20,936 bases of DNA, taken from RGIG5612 sp017511185 (GTDB lineage Bacteria > Bacillota > Clostridia > Lachnospirales > Lachnospiraceae). The DNA is taken from contig JAFWLF010000058.1 in the NCBI GenBank assembly GCA_017511185.1, forward strand, positions 1 to 20,936, written 5' to 3'. The first letter of the stretch is position 1; every line of letters starts with the position of its first letter. Position numbers and translations under genes: made by a program. Shown in pieces: positions 1-7,266 of the stretch. The notes under the pieces were generated by a model. It did no database searches and was not told where the DNA came from. It saw only the letters and a program-made list of their open reading frames with translations.

Positions 1-23
1 ACGGTCTTACAAAGTTATTATGA
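1..23 (+). CDS. 3' end of a gene upstream of trmD, possibly rimM (partial)
   Basis: A frame open from the window edge ends in a TGA at 21-23 that overlaps the trmD ATG (ATGA overlap). Its last codons read G-L-T-K-L-L-stop. In Firmicutes the gene directly before trmD is usually rimM (16S rRNA processing factor), whose C-terminus often has a Gly-Leu ending, so rimM is the natural guess. Only seven codons are visible, so this rests on gene order and the overlap, not on homology. trmD has no clear Shine-Dalgarno in the visible 19 bases, which fits translational coupling to such an upstream gene. Confidence 0.4.
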
Positions 24-682
24 AAATTACGATCCTTACTATCTGTCCGGAACAATTCGGAGACTTTCAAAGAACCCCGTTGATCGCGCGTGCGGTCGAT
101 GCAGGTCTTCTTGAATTATCCATCATAGATATCCGCGATTACGCTCCGGGAAGTTTTCGTCACGTGGATGACTCCCCATATGGCGGAGGTGTAGGCATGA
201 TCCTGCGCTGCCAGCCGATATTGGATGCTCTGGAAGCAGTCCGCACTCCGCGCAGTCATGTGGCAATTTTGGCACCGATCGGCAAACCTTATGTGCAGGC
301 AGACGCGCATCGCCTTGCGGCCATGGAAGAACTGGTTCTGATCTGCGGGCACTATGAAGGGATGGATGCAAGGATCTATCCTTACGCGGACGAGATTTTA
401 TCAATCGGAGACTATGTTTTGACCGGCGGCGAGCTGCCGGCGATGGTGATCTGTGATTCACTAATGCGCTTGGTTGAGGGATCCATGAAAAAAGAGAGCA
501 CTGTGGAAGAGTCTTTTGAAGAAGGACTCCTGGAGTATCCGCAATACACCAGGCCGGCGGATTATAAAGGACAGAAAGTTCCGGAAGTGCTGTTATCCGG
601 AGATCACGAAGCAATCCGGAAATGGCGGCAGGAAGAAGCCCTGCGAGTAACAAAAGAGCGCCGCCCGGACCTGCTGAAATGA
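20..682 (+). CDS. trmD: tRNA (guanine-N1)-methyltransferase TrmD
   Basis: TrmD transfers a methyl group from S-adenosylmethionine to G37 of tRNAs with G36-G37 and so prevents +1 frameshifting. It works in the cytoplasm as a SPOUT-fold trefoil-knot dimer. The 220-residue product starts MKITILTICPEQF (usual MRIxILTxFPExF). It carries SPYGGGVGM near residue 53, CGHYEGMDARI near 109 and the knot/SAM loop IGDYVLTGGELPAM near 128-141. The conserved tail has EYPQYTRP, VLLSGDH and W-R. The length is slightly short of the usual 230-250 residues. CGHYEG in place of the proteobacterial CGRYEG is a variant I associate with clostridia. No strong ribosome site is visible, and the start overlaps the preceding stop. 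rplS, the usual next gene, does not follow. The assignment is secure. Confidence 0.97.
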   Translation: MKITILTICPEQFGDFQRTPLIARAVDAGLLELSIIDIRDYAPGSFRHVDDSPYGGGVGMILRCQPILDALEAVRTPRSHVAILAPIGKPYVQADAHRLAAMEELVLICGHYEGMDARIYPYADEILSIGDYVLTGGELPAMVICDSLMRLVEGSMKKESTVEESFEEGLLEYPQYTRPADYKGQKVPEVLLSGDHEAIRKWRQEEALRVTKERRPDLLK

Positions 683-770
683 TTATCGCCTCATTCTTTT
701 TAAATATAAGAAGCAGCTAAATGCCTAAGCAGGCCTTTTGAACATTTCTAAATCAAAAAATGTCCATTTT

Positions 771-925
771 TTTTCGTTTTTGTACCCCTATTCTTGAGAT
801 TGATGAAAGAGGCTATTTTTGCAGACTGAAAAAACCCTTTATTTAAAGGTTTTTTTCGAGATTGTAAAAATCCTCAGATGAAAGGAGCCGTTTTTTTTCA
901 GCTAAAAGGGGTACAAAAACGAAAA
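771..925. repeat. MITE-like imperfect palindrome between trmD and hydA
   Basis: The arms 771-789 and 907-925 are perfect 19-base inverted repeats (TTTTCGTTTTTGTACCCCT and its complement). The similarity continues outward in A/T tracts to about 755 and 940. Inward, GCTATTTTTGCAG near 812-824 is mirrored around 860-870. A smaller hairpin (AAAAAACC/GGTTTTTT, around 829-855) forms the centre. The whole is a roughly 170-bp long hairpin with no open frame of its own. The rest of this 330-base gene-free stretch holds only a weak GCCT/AGGC stem near 723-734 after trmD and the hydrogenase terminator. A miniature inverted-repeat element or a palindromic intergenic repeat family are both possible. No clear target-site duplication was found. 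Confidence 0.6.
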
Positions 926-950
926 TTTTTGGCTTTTTTTGAAATTCAAC

Positions 951-984
951 CTCAAAAAACAGGAGCGGCTGACCGCTCCTGTTT
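951..984 (-). terminator. Rho-independent terminator of the hydrogenase operon
   Basis: A 12-bp stem, AAACAGGAGCGG (957-968) with CCGCTCCTGTTT (973-984) around a 4-base loop, is followed on the minus strand by a U-run (complement of A954-959). It begins about 30 bases past the hydA stop. The plus strand has only a short T run after the stem, so it may also partly stop transcription coming from trmD. Confidence 0.85.
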
Positions 985-1012
985 CACATTTTACATTTTC
1001 TGTTTCATATTT

Positions 1013-2788
1013 TTATTTTTTAACCGGATGAGATTTCGGGTCATTATACATCGGTCTTGTGATGTAGCTGGTATGAAGCAGGGCATGTGCCTTGTGGCTT
1101 CCCGGCTCGCCCAAGAAGTCATCGTACAGAGCAATGATGTCCGGATTCTCATGAGACTTCCGTTGTGGACGTTCTTTGTCCAGATCATACAGAGCTTTTG
1201 CACGAAGAGCCTTGATATCTACAAAGTTGCGGACCTCTGCTGGCTGTTTCGGCTGACCGCCGCCGTTGACACATCCGCCAGGACAGCACATAACTTCGAT
1301 AAAGTGGTAATTCTTTTCTCCGCTCTTGACCATGTTCAGCACCTTGTTGGCGTTTGCAGTTCCGGAGCAGACGCAGATGTTCACGTCCATGCCGGCAACA
1401 TTGTAAGTTGCCTCTTTGATGCCGTCTGTTCCACGGATCTCGTTGAATTCCAGATTCTCCAGTTCTTTGCCGGTCAGTTTCTCTACGGCTGTACGAAGTG
1501 CAGCCTCCATAACGCCGCCGGTTGCGCCAAAGATGACGCCGGCACCGGTGGATTTTCCGAGCGGATCATCGAACACGCCTTCTTTTGGAAGTTTTACAAA
1601 GTCGATGTTAGCACGTTTGATCATGCGGGCAAGTTCTCTGGTCGTCAGAGCATAGTCGACATCCGGAACACCGTTTGCAGCCTGGTCATCTCTGCCGATC
1701 TCAAATTTCTTTGCAGTACACGGCATGATGCTGACCATGACAATGTCTTTTGGATCGATGCCGGCTTTTTCTGCATAATAGGATTTTGCAATGGCGCCGA
1801 ACATCTGCTGCGGGGATTTGCAGCTGGAAAGATGCGGGATCATATCCGGGTGATAATGCTCGCAGTACTTGATCCATCCTGGGGAACAGGAGGTGATCAG
1901 CGGAAGCTTGCCGCCGTTCTGGACGCGCTGGATGAATTCGTTTGCTTCTTCCATGATGGTCAGATCGGCCGAGAAGTTGGTATCAAATACCTTGTCAAAG
2001 CCAAGTGCACGAAGAGCATTGATCATCTGACCTTCTACACCGACACCGATCGGCATGCCGAATTCTTCACCGAGACCTGCACGGACAGATGGTGCCACCT
2101 GTACGATCACGTGCTTGGTCGGATCTTCGATTGCTGTGAAGACTTCGATCGTATTATCTTTTTCTGCCAATGCGCCAGTCGGGCAGACAGCGATACACTG
2201 ACCGCAGCAGACACAGCTGGTGTCAGCAAGTTTCATATTGAACGCGCTTCCGATGTTTGTAGCAAAACCACGCTCATTCGGGCCGATCACGCCGACGCCC
2301 TGGTTCTTCTCGCAAACAGCAACACAGCGTCTGCAGAGAATACATTTATTATTGTCACGAACAAGATGGACTGCTGAACCATCTAATTCATATTTTGGTT
2401 TTTCTCCATCGTAAATGGAATCTTCCCGGATGTCGTACAGACGGCAGAGGGACTGCAGTTCACAGCTGCCGCTGCGTACGCAGGAAAGACACTCACGGTT
2501 ATGCGTTGATAACAGGAGCTGCAGGTTCTTCACACGGGAATCGATGACTCTCTTTGTGTGGGTGAAGATCTCCATTCCATCTGCTACCGGGTATACACAG
2601 GAAGTGACCAGACCTTTTGCGCCTTTGACTTCTACGACACACATACGGCATGCGCCGATCTCATTGATATCTTTCAGAAAGCAGAGAGTCGGGATGTGAA
2701 TGTTTGCCATGCGGGCTGCTTCCAAAATGGTGCTGCCTTCCGGAACCTGATATTCTACGTTGTTGATTTTAATCGTTACATCAGCCAT
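1013..2788 (-). CDS. hydA: [FeFe]-hydrogenase catalytic subunit HydA (NAD/ferredoxin type)
   Basis: Catalytic subunit of a cytoplasmic trimeric hydrogenase, which interconverts protons and H2. In characterised relatives it confurcates electrons from NADH and reduced ferredoxin. The 591 residues begin with a [2Fe-2S] domain (C36, C47, C50, C64) and a His-Cys cluster (H96, C100, C103, C109). Two [4Fe-4S] clusters follow (C149/152/155/159 and C192/195/198/202). The H-cluster domain has TSCSPGW (299-305), MPCTAKK (355-361) and EVMCCPGGCVNGGGQP (498-513), then the small-subunit tail ending near LLHTSY. Ser in the second Cys place of TSCSPGW is, as I recall, normal for bifurcating enzymes. The 591-residue length lacks the additional C-terminal cluster domain of Thermotoga HydA. 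GGAGG lies 8-9 bases before the ATG, and the gap to hydB is 17 bases. The maturases HydEFG are not in the window. Confidence 0.96.
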   Translation of the reverse strand: MADVTIKINNVEYQVPEGSTILEAARMANIHIPTLCFLKDINEIGACRMCVVEVKGAKGLVTSCVYPVADGMEIFTHTKRVIDSRVKNLQLLLSTHNRECLSCVRSGSCELQSLCRLYDIREDSIYDGEKPKYELDGSAVHLVRDNNKCILCRRCVAVCEKNQGVGVIGPNERGFATNIGSAFNMKLADTSCVCCGQCIAVCPTGALAEKDNTIEVFTAIEDPTKHVIVQVAPSVRAGLGEEFGMPIGVGVEGQMINALRALGFDKVFDTNFSADLTIMEEANEFIQRVQNGGKLPLITSCSPGWIKYCEHYHPDMIPHLSSCKSPQQMFGAIAKSYYAEKAGIDPKDIVMVSIMPCTAKKFEIGRDDQAANGVPDVDYALTTRELARMIKRANIDFVKLPKEGVFDDPLGKSTGAGVIFGATGGVMEAALRTAVEKLTGKELENLEFNEIRGTDGIKEATYNVAGMDVNICVCSGTANANKVLNMVKSGEKNYHFIEVMCCPGGCVNGGGQPKQPAEVRNFVDIKALRAKALYDLDKERPQRKSHENPDIIALYDDFLGEPGSHKAHALLHTSYITRPMYNDPKSHPVKK

Positions 2789-2805
2789 TTTTCTCTCCTC
2801 CTTTC

Positions 2806-4665
2806 TTAGACTACTTCAACAGCTTCCTGCCTGCATGCGGAAATACAAGTACCGCAGCGGATGCAGATCTCTGGGTTGATAACATGAGGTTTACGCAGCG
2901 TTCCGAAGATTGCGCCGACCGGACATTTGCTCTTGCAAAGACCGCAGCCGACACAGACGTGCGGATTGATGTTGTAAACAAGAAGATCCTTGCAGACGCC
3001 TGCCGGACATTTCTTATTCTTGATGTGTGCCTCATATTCATGACGGAAGTAGCGCAGAGTAGAGAGGACCGGGTTTGGAGCTGTCTGGCCGAGTCCGCAG
3101 AGTGCATCTTCTTTAATATAAGTTGCCAGCTCTTCCAAATGCTCGAGATCCTTCATAGTTGCTTCGCCGCTGGTGATCTTTTCCATGATCTCTAAAAGAC
3201 GTCTGGTTCCGATACGGCATGGTGTACATTTTCCGCAGGATTCATCGACGGTGAACTCCAGGAAGAATTTAGCAATATCGACCATACAGTTGTCTTCGTC
3301 CATAACGATCAGACCGCCGGAACCCATCATGGAACCGATTGCGATCAGGTTATCGTAATCGATCGGGACATCATAATTGTCGATGGAAATACATCCGCCG
3401 GAAGGACCGCCGGTCTGTGCTGCCTTGAAGGCTTTACCGTTCGGGATGCCGCCGCCGATCTCCTCGATGACTTCACGGAGCGTGGTTCCCATCTCGATCT
3501 CTACAAGTCCGGTGTTGTTGATCTTGCCGCCAAGAGCAAAGACCTTGGTTCCTTTGGATTTTTCGGTTCCCATGGAAGCAAACCATTCCGCACCGTTCAG
3601 GATGATACGCGGGATGTTTGCCCATGTCTCCACGTTATTTAAAATGGTCGGCTGCTGGAACAGACCTTTGACTGCCGGGAATGGCGGACGCGGTCTTGGC
3701 TCACCGCGGTTACCTTCGATGGATGTCATCAGCGCGGTTTCTTCGCCGCAGACGAATGCGCCGGAGCCTAACCGCAGATCGATATCAAAACTGAAATCTG
3801 TTCCGAAAATGTTTTCTCCGAGCAGACCAAGCTCTTTTGCCTGATCAATGGCGATCCGCAAACGGGAAATTGCTGTCGGGTATTCTGCACGTACGTAGAT
3901 ATAACCCATGGATGCGCCGATCGCATAGCCGGCAATTGCCATGGCCTCTAAGACGGCGTGCGGATCACCTTCCAGGACAGCACGGTCCATGAAAGCGCCC
4001 GGGTCACCTTCATCGGCATTACAGCAGACGTATTTCTGCACGTTGCCGCGGTTGCCGCTGGCAAATTTCCATTTCAGACCGGTCGGGAATCCTGCGCCGC
4101 CTCTTCCGCGAAGACCGGAATCTAACATCGTCTGGATCACATCGTCCGGAGTCATGCTTGTTAAAACTTTCCCCAATGCCTGATAGCCGTCAGTTGCGAT
4201 ATATTGATCGATCTGTTCCGGGTCGATCCTGCCGCAGTTGCGCAGCGCGATTCGGTGCTGTTTTTTATAGAAGATCGTCTCTTCCAGGCAGGTTGCGATA
4301 GTTTCATCACCTGACGGAAGAACGGTTCCTACCAGATAATCCTGAACCGGAGCGCCACCGAGCAGATGCTCTTTGAAAATGACCTCAGCTTTTTCCGGTG
4401 TAACTTTGACATAAGTAGTTTTTTGATGATCCGGCGTGATGACCTCGACGATCGGCTCGTACTGGCAGATGCCGATACATCCGGTCTTGGACACGCTGAT
4501 CTTTTCGTTTCCTGCAGCCAGTTCAGTCAGTTTCTCCATAACAGGAACAGCTCCGCTGGCGATACCGCAGGTTGCTAAGCCTACCAGAACGCGGGTCGTT
4601 TCGGTTGTTTCCAAAACGTCCGATAAAACGCGTTCTTTGATGCTGTTTAAATCTTGCAGTTTCAT
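2806..4665 (-). CDS. hydB: NADH-binding (NuoF-like) hydrogenase subunit HydB
   Basis: Flavoprotein subunit that binds NAD(H) and FMN and is the likely site of electron bifurcation in HydABC complexes. In order, it has an N-terminal thioredoxin-like [2Fe-2S] domain (C33, C63, C67) and the FMN loop GRGGAGFPTG (187-196). These are followed by the NADH/FMN segment GSGAFVCGEETAL (300-312), an SLBB region, the NuoF-type [4Fe-4S] site (C477, C480, C483, C523) and a C-terminal 2x[4Fe-4S] ferredoxin (C571/574/577/581 and C601/604/607/611). The fused N-terminal domain and C-terminal ferredoxin separate it from plain complex I NuoF. Only three obvious Cys are seen in the first domain, so its cluster is unsure. 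The start has AAGGAGG about 7 bases upstream. It lies 15 bases after hydC and 17 before hydA in one operon. Confidence 0.96.
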   Translation of the reverse strand: MKLQDLNSIKERVLSDVLETTETTRVLVGLATCGIASGAVPVMEKLTELAAGNEKISVSKTGCIGICQYEPIVEVITPDHQKTTYVKVTPEKAEVIFKEHLLGGAPVQDYLVGTVLPSGDETIATCLEETIFYKKQHRIALRNCGRIDPEQIDQYIATDGYQALGKVLTSMTPDDVIQTMLDSGLRGRGGAGFPTGLKWKFASGNRGNVQKYVCCNADEGDPGAFMDRAVLEGDPHAVLEAMAIAGYAIGASMGYIYVRAEYPTAISRLRIAIDQAKELGLLGENIFGTDFSFDIDLRLGSGAFVCGEETALMTSIEGNRGEPRPRPPFPAVKGLFQQPTILNNVETWANIPRIILNGAEWFASMGTEKSKGTKVFALGGKINNTGLVEIEMGTTLREVIEEIGGGIPNGKAFKAAQTGGPSGGCISIDNYDVPIDYDNLIAIGSMMGSGGLIVMDEDNCMVDIAKFFLEFTVDESCGKCTPCRIGTRRLLEIMEKITSGEATMKDLEHLEELATYIKEDALCGLGQTAPNPVLSTLRYFRHEYEAHIKNKKCPAGVCKDLLVYNINPHVCVGCGLCKSKCPVGAIFGTLRKPHVINPEICIRCGTCISACRQEAVEVV

Positions 4666-4680
4666 CGAATCTCCTCCTTG

Positions 4681-5175
4681 TTATTGATATTTTGCTATGA
4701 TCTCTGGGACTTCTGCAGGAAGGACCCTTCCGTATACATCGTCATTGATCAGCATGACAGGAGCCAGTCCGCATGCTCCGATGCACCGGCAGGTATCCAG
4801 AGAAAATGAACGGTCGGTTGTACACTGACCGGGTTCAATATTCAATGTTTCCTGTAAACAATCGAGAACTTTTCTGGAACCTTTTACATAGCAGGCGGTG
4901 CCAAGACAGACAGAAATCTGATAATTGCCCTTTGGATAAAGATTGAAGAAAGAATAGAAGGTGACAACACCATAAATTTTCTCCAATGGAACATCCAGCC
5001 CTTTTGCAACAGCCATCTGCACTTCGATCGGAAGATATCCGTAGATATCCTGTGCCTGCTGAAGGACCGGGATCAGAGCGCCTTTTTCTTCTTTGTACTT
5101 ATCAATGATTCCCTGCAGGCGTTCTTCTTTTGCAGGATCATTGCTGAAAGGCACAATATTTTGTGCTGCTTTCAT
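4681..5175 (-). CDS. hydC: NuoE-like [2Fe-2S] hydrogenase subunit HydC
   Basis: Small thioredoxin-fold ferredoxin subunit that completes the HydABC trimer and passes electrons at the NADH-binding module. The 164 residues carry the NuoE pattern C90-x4-C95 (VCLGTAC) and C131-x3-C135 (CRCIGACG). Before this lies the helical region with YGVVTFYSFF near 68-77, typical of NuoE. An upstream in-frame ATG at 5202 would add nine residues, but AAAGGAGG sits just before the ATG at 5175. The longer form would place that ribosome site inside the gene, so 5175 is chosen. It is the first gene of the operon, with its promoter about 60-90 bases upstream. In isolation it could be taken for complex I or formate dehydrogenase NuoE; the neighbours decide for hydrogenase. 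Confidence 0.95.
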   Translation of the reverse strand: MKAAQNIVPFSNDPAKEERLQGIIDKYKEEKGALIPVLQQAQDIYGYLPIEVQMAVAKGLDVPLEKIYGVVTFYSFFNLYPKGNYQISVCLGTACYVKGSRKVLDCLQETLNIEPGQCTTDRSFSLDTCRCIGACGLAPVMLINDDVYGRVLPAEVPEIIAKYQ

Positions 5176-5242
5176 AACGCCTCCTTTCTCTTGCGTCAGC
5201 AAATCTAAGCTAGATTGTATTTAAAATAGTACATACACAAAA

Positions 5243-5271
5243 ATTATAACAGATAGCCTGTGGCGGAGTCA
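5243..5271 (-). promoter_or_regulatory. Promoter of hydCBA (extended -10)
   Basis: On the minus strand TGTTATAAT (complement of 5243-5251) is a perfect -10 with the TGn extension. The -35 is weak (TGACTC or GTGACT at 18-19 bases), which an extended -10 tolerates. The predicted start is near 5236, giving a leader of about 60 bases. That leader includes a small perfect inverted repeat (AATCTA/TAGATT, 5202-5216) before the hydC ribosome site. Confidence 0.65.
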
Positions 5272-5275
5272 CTCA

Positions 5276-5293
5276 TAATTAAATATTTAACAA
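5276..5293. promoter_or_regulatory. Rex-like operator upstream of hydCBA
   Basis: TAATTAAATATTTAACAA matches 12 of the 14 fixed positions of the clostridial Rex consensus as I remember it (TTGTTAA-N4-TTAACAA). Its right half is perfect. It is centred near -48 relative to the predicted hydC start, just beyond the -35. Rex senses NADH/NAD and is known to control hydrogenase and fermentation genes in Clostridia and Thermotogales. The site lies in an A/T-rich stretch, so chance is a real alternative. Confidence 0.45.
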
Positions 5294-5339
5294 AGATTTG
5301 AAATATTTTTACAAAACGGTTTAAAACGAAAGAATGAAA

Positions 5340-5368
5340 TTGTAATCTCGGGGATTCTGTGTTATGAT
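5340..5368 (+). promoter_or_regulatory. Promoter of tRNA-Val
   Basis: TTGTAA (5340-5345), a 17-base spacer and TATGAT (5363-5368) with a TG two bases before (TGTTATGAT). The predicted start is 6-7 bases before the tRNA. The A/T-rich stretch 5295-5340 upstream may act as an UP element. It is divergent from the hydCBA promoter. Confidence 0.7.
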
Positions 5369-5381
5369 ACACGCTGACTTC

Positions 5382-5455
5382 GGAAGTGTAGCTCAGCTGG
5401 GATGAGCGTTCGCCTCACACGCGAGAGGTCACGGGTTCGAGCCCCGTCACTTCCA
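5382..5455 (+). tRNA. tRNA-Val (anticodon CAC)
   Basis: A complete cloverleaf of 74 bases. The acceptor GGAAGTG (5382-5388) pairs with CACTTCC (5448-5454), with discriminator A at 5455. The D stem is GCTC/GAGC. The anticodon stem TTCGC/GCGAG encloses the loop CTCACAC, giving anticodon CAC, which reads GUG valine codons. The T arm is ACGGG-TTCGAGC-CCCGT. CCA is not encoded and must be added. It is a single tRNA transcription unit with its own promoter and terminator. Confidence 0.96.
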
Positions 5456-5463
5456 CTTTTAAG

Positions 5464-5496
5464 AGCCCAGCAGGTTATGCCTGCCGGGCTTGTTTT
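5464..5496 (+). terminator. Terminator after tRNA-Val
   Basis: AGCCC-A-GCAGG pairs with CCTGC-C-GGGCT across the loop TTATG, followed by TGTTTT. It begins nine bases past the tRNA. A TATAAT at 5499-5504 directly after it may be the -10 of dtd, but I see no matching -35. Confidence 0.85.
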
Positions 5497-5519
5497 CTTA
5501 TAATAGAGAAATCAGGGTC

Positions 5520-5561
5520 ATGAAAGACAAAGAATCTGCAAAAACAGGTGGTGTGTTATGA
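5520..5561 (+). CDS. Possible 13-codon leader ORF coupled to dtd
   Basis: ATG at 5520 opens a 13-residue frame (MKDKESAKTGGVL) that ends in a TGA at 5559-5561. That stop overlaps the dtd ATG in an ATGA arrangement. The site before it is poor (CAGGGTC). It may be a chance frame, or a minigene that couples translation into dtd, whose own ribosome site (AGGTGGTG) is only moderate. Confidence 0.25.
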   Translation: MKDKESAKTGGVL

Positions 5562-6037
5562 GATTTGTAATTCAGAGAGTCAAAGAAGCATCTGTCACAG
5601 TTTATGAAGAAGATGCTGCAGGGAAAATACTGCCGGATGGCAAGGTCACCGGTTCGATTGGCAAAGGCTTTATGGTCCTTGTCGGAGCCTGCCAGAGCGA
5701 TACCAGGGAGATCGCGGATAAAATGGTCCGGAAAATGCTCGGCCTCAGGATTTTTGAGGATGAAAACGGCAAGACCAATCTTTCCCTTGACAGTGTGAAA
5801 GGGTCGCTCCTTCTGGTATCGCAGTTTACGCTTTATGCAGACTGCAGGAAAGGGAACCGGCCGAGTTTTCTGGATGCCGGCGATCCTGCGCATGCCAAAG
5901 AACTCTATGAATATATCGTAGAGCAGTGCCGCACGGCCGGCTATGAGGTGGGAACCGGTGTCTTTGGCGCACAGATGGATGTGGCGCTGATCAACGATGG
6001 CCCATTTACCATTATTTTGGATTCCGATACGCTGTAG
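5558..6037 (+). CDS. dtd: D-aminoacyl-tRNA deacylase Dtd
   Basis: Removes D-amino acids (and Gly from mischarged tRNA-Ala) from tRNA, a cytoplasmic proofreading step acting as a homodimer. The 159 residues start MRFVIQRVKEASVTV, the family N-terminus. They carry SQFTLYADCRKGNRPSF (near 88-104), which holds the SQFTLxA motif. The cross-subunit NDGPFT segment (near 146-151) matches the usual NxGPVT with Phe for Val. An insertion (EDAAGKILPDGK, near 23-34) slightly lengthens the first hairpin. AGGTGGTG serves as ribosome site. The stop is followed by a new promoter for the next gene, so the two are probably not strictly one operon. Confidence 0.95.
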   Translation: MRFVIQRVKEASVTVYEEDAAGKILPDGKVTGSIGKGFMVLVGACQSDTREIADKMVRKMLGLRIFEDENGKTNLSLDSVKGSLLLVSQFTLYADCRKGNRPSFLDAGDPAHAKELYEYIVEQCRTAGYEVGTGVFGAQMDVALINDGPFTIILDSDTL

Positions 6038-6041
6038 ACAG

Positions 6042-6070
6042 TTGTTTTGCGATTTTTGAGGTGTTATACT
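6042..6070 (+). promoter_or_regulatory. Promoter of the first URO-D-family gene
   Basis: TTGTTT (6042-6047), an exact 17-base spacer and TATACT (6065-6070) with TG extension (TGTTATACT). The predicted start is near 6077, about 37 bases before the chosen ATG. Confidence 0.6.
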
Positions 6071-6113
6071 TATTGGCAGGATTGGGAGAGAAAAAATGGG
6101 AGGAGAAGGTAAC

Positions 6114-7118
6114 ATGAAACTGACACCAAGGGAAAACTATCTTCGTATGCTGAACCATGAGATTCCGGAGTATGTTCCGTCATCTTATGACAATTTCCGC
6201 GACATGGTCAGCGAAGAACTTCTGACGCCGGTATTTGCCCCGGGCGGCAAAGTCATCACATCTTTCGGCGTGGAATATCTGGGAAGTCCGGAATTTGGTT
6301 ATGGCGCAACGCCAAACCCAAACAAGATCATCTGCCCGGATATAACGGAATGGGATAAATATATCATCAAACCGGATGTATCCAACCGTGACTGGGAAGC
6401 ATATTACAAGCCGCAGGAGGAAAGATGGGATCGGAAAAACCATCTGCTGTCCATCGGTGGCGGTGATTACTGGCTGACGGCAGTTTCCTTTATGGGATTT
6501 GAGGATACGGTCATCGCGATGTATGAAGAGCCGGACTGTTTCAAGGAGATGCTGGAATATGTGTCTGAGTTCTATATCGAAGTCATGAAGCAGGAAATCT
6601 ATTACTGTAAGCCGGATCTCTTTGGCATGATGGATGACGATTCAGCTTATCAGGCTCCATTCTTCTCGGTGGATATGTACCGTGAATTCTTCAAACCTCT
6701 GCAGCAGAAACACATCGATCTCGCAAAAGAGAATGGGATGCTTGTGACCCGACATGACTGCGGCAAATGCGAGCAGTTCATACCGGACTGGGTCGAGATG
6801 GATGTCCGCGCATGGAACCCGGCACAGGTTTCCAATGATCTTGTCGGGATCAAGAAAAAATTTGGCAATGCCATCGCAATCGAAGGCGGATGGGACACGC
6901 AGGGACCGCTTGGACGCGGAGACTGTGACATTGATACCTTAAAAGAAGCGTTGGTTGAGTATGTGGATACTTTTGCCCCGGGCGGTGGTTTTACGTTTAG
7001 TGCACACCTGAGTGGCGTGAATCAAAAAGACCCTGGTGTCATCGAGCGCAACAAGATCATCCGCGATTTCTACGAGGACTACGTCCGCAACTACTACATC
7101 GACCACGGAGAGTACTAA
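6114..7118 (+). CDS. Uroporphyrinogen decarboxylase-family protein (methyltransferase-like)
   Basis: The 334-residue product fits the URO-D superfamily (TIM barrel). That superfamily covers heme HemE and cobalamin-linked methyltransferases such as MtaA and CmuA. Seen directly: the opening LTPRENYLRMLNHEIPEYVP, typical of the MtaA-like branch; DDDSAYQAPFFSVDMYREFFKP (174-195), the core strand/helix; and HDCGKC (214-219), which could supply the His-x-Cys metal ligands. HemE hallmarks are not evident. There is no corrinoid protein or activator nearby, so the substrate is unknown. The frame is open from 6096, but GGGAGGAG lies at 6098-6105, so the ATG at 6114 is the start. Its own promoter is at 6042-6070 and a terminator at 7178. 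Confidence 0.8.
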   Translation: MKLTPRENYLRMLNHEIPEYVPSSYDNFRDMVSEELLTPVFAPGGKVITSFGVEYLGSPEFGYGATPNPNKIICPDITEWDKYIIKPDVSNRDWEAYYKPQEERWDRKNHLLSIGGGDYWLTAVSFMGFEDTVIAMYEEPDCFKEMLEYVSEFYIEVMKQEIYYCKPDLFGMMDDDSAYQAPFFSVDMYREFFKPLQQKHIDLAKENGMLVTRHDCGKCEQFIPDWVEMDVRAWNPAQVSNDLVGIKKKFGNAIAIEGGWDTQGPLGRGDCDIDTLKEALVEYVDTFAPGGGFTFSAHLSGVNQKDPGVIERNKIIRDFYEDYVRNYYIDHGEY

Positions 7119-7177
7119 AGCGTAACTTGTTTATCCGCGTACCTATAAAGAAACCGGCACTGTGCCGGCAAACAAAT

Positions 7178-7210
7178 AAAAAGGCTGTCCATTAAGCGGA
7201 CAGCCTTTTT
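7178..7210. terminator. Bidirectional terminator between convergent genes
   Basis: AAAAAGGCTGTCC (7178-7190) pairs perfectly with GGACAGCCTTTTT (7198-7210) around a 7-base loop. It has T-runs on both strands, so it can serve the URO-D gene (+) and the lipoprotein gene (-). A second small stem, CCGGCAC/GTGCCGG, lies just upstream at about 7154-7169. Confidence 0.9.
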
Positions 7211-7266
7211 GTGCCCCAACAAGTGGGCTATAAGCTATAATAAGAAGAAAAGATAAAAACTCTTGT

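Noticed and set aside
878..2377. Long plus-strand open frame of 499 codons
   Set aside because: It runs antisense to hydA, has no ribosome site, is rich in Cys/Phe/His as expected from the reverse of a Cys-rich gene, and begins in the palindrome. It is a shadow frame.
1013..5175. Complex I (nuoEFG) or NAD-dependent formate dehydrogenase
   Set aside because: The catalytic subunit has the three H-cluster motifs of [FeFe]-hydrogenase, and HydB has the extra N-terminal and C-terminal iron-sulfur domains.
6114..7118. HemE, the heme-pathway uroporphyrinogen decarboxylase
   Set aside because: The conserved N-terminal Arg-rich substrate motif of HemE is not seen, no other heme genes are near, and the metal-type H-D-C-G-K-C motif points to the methyltransferase side of the superfamily.
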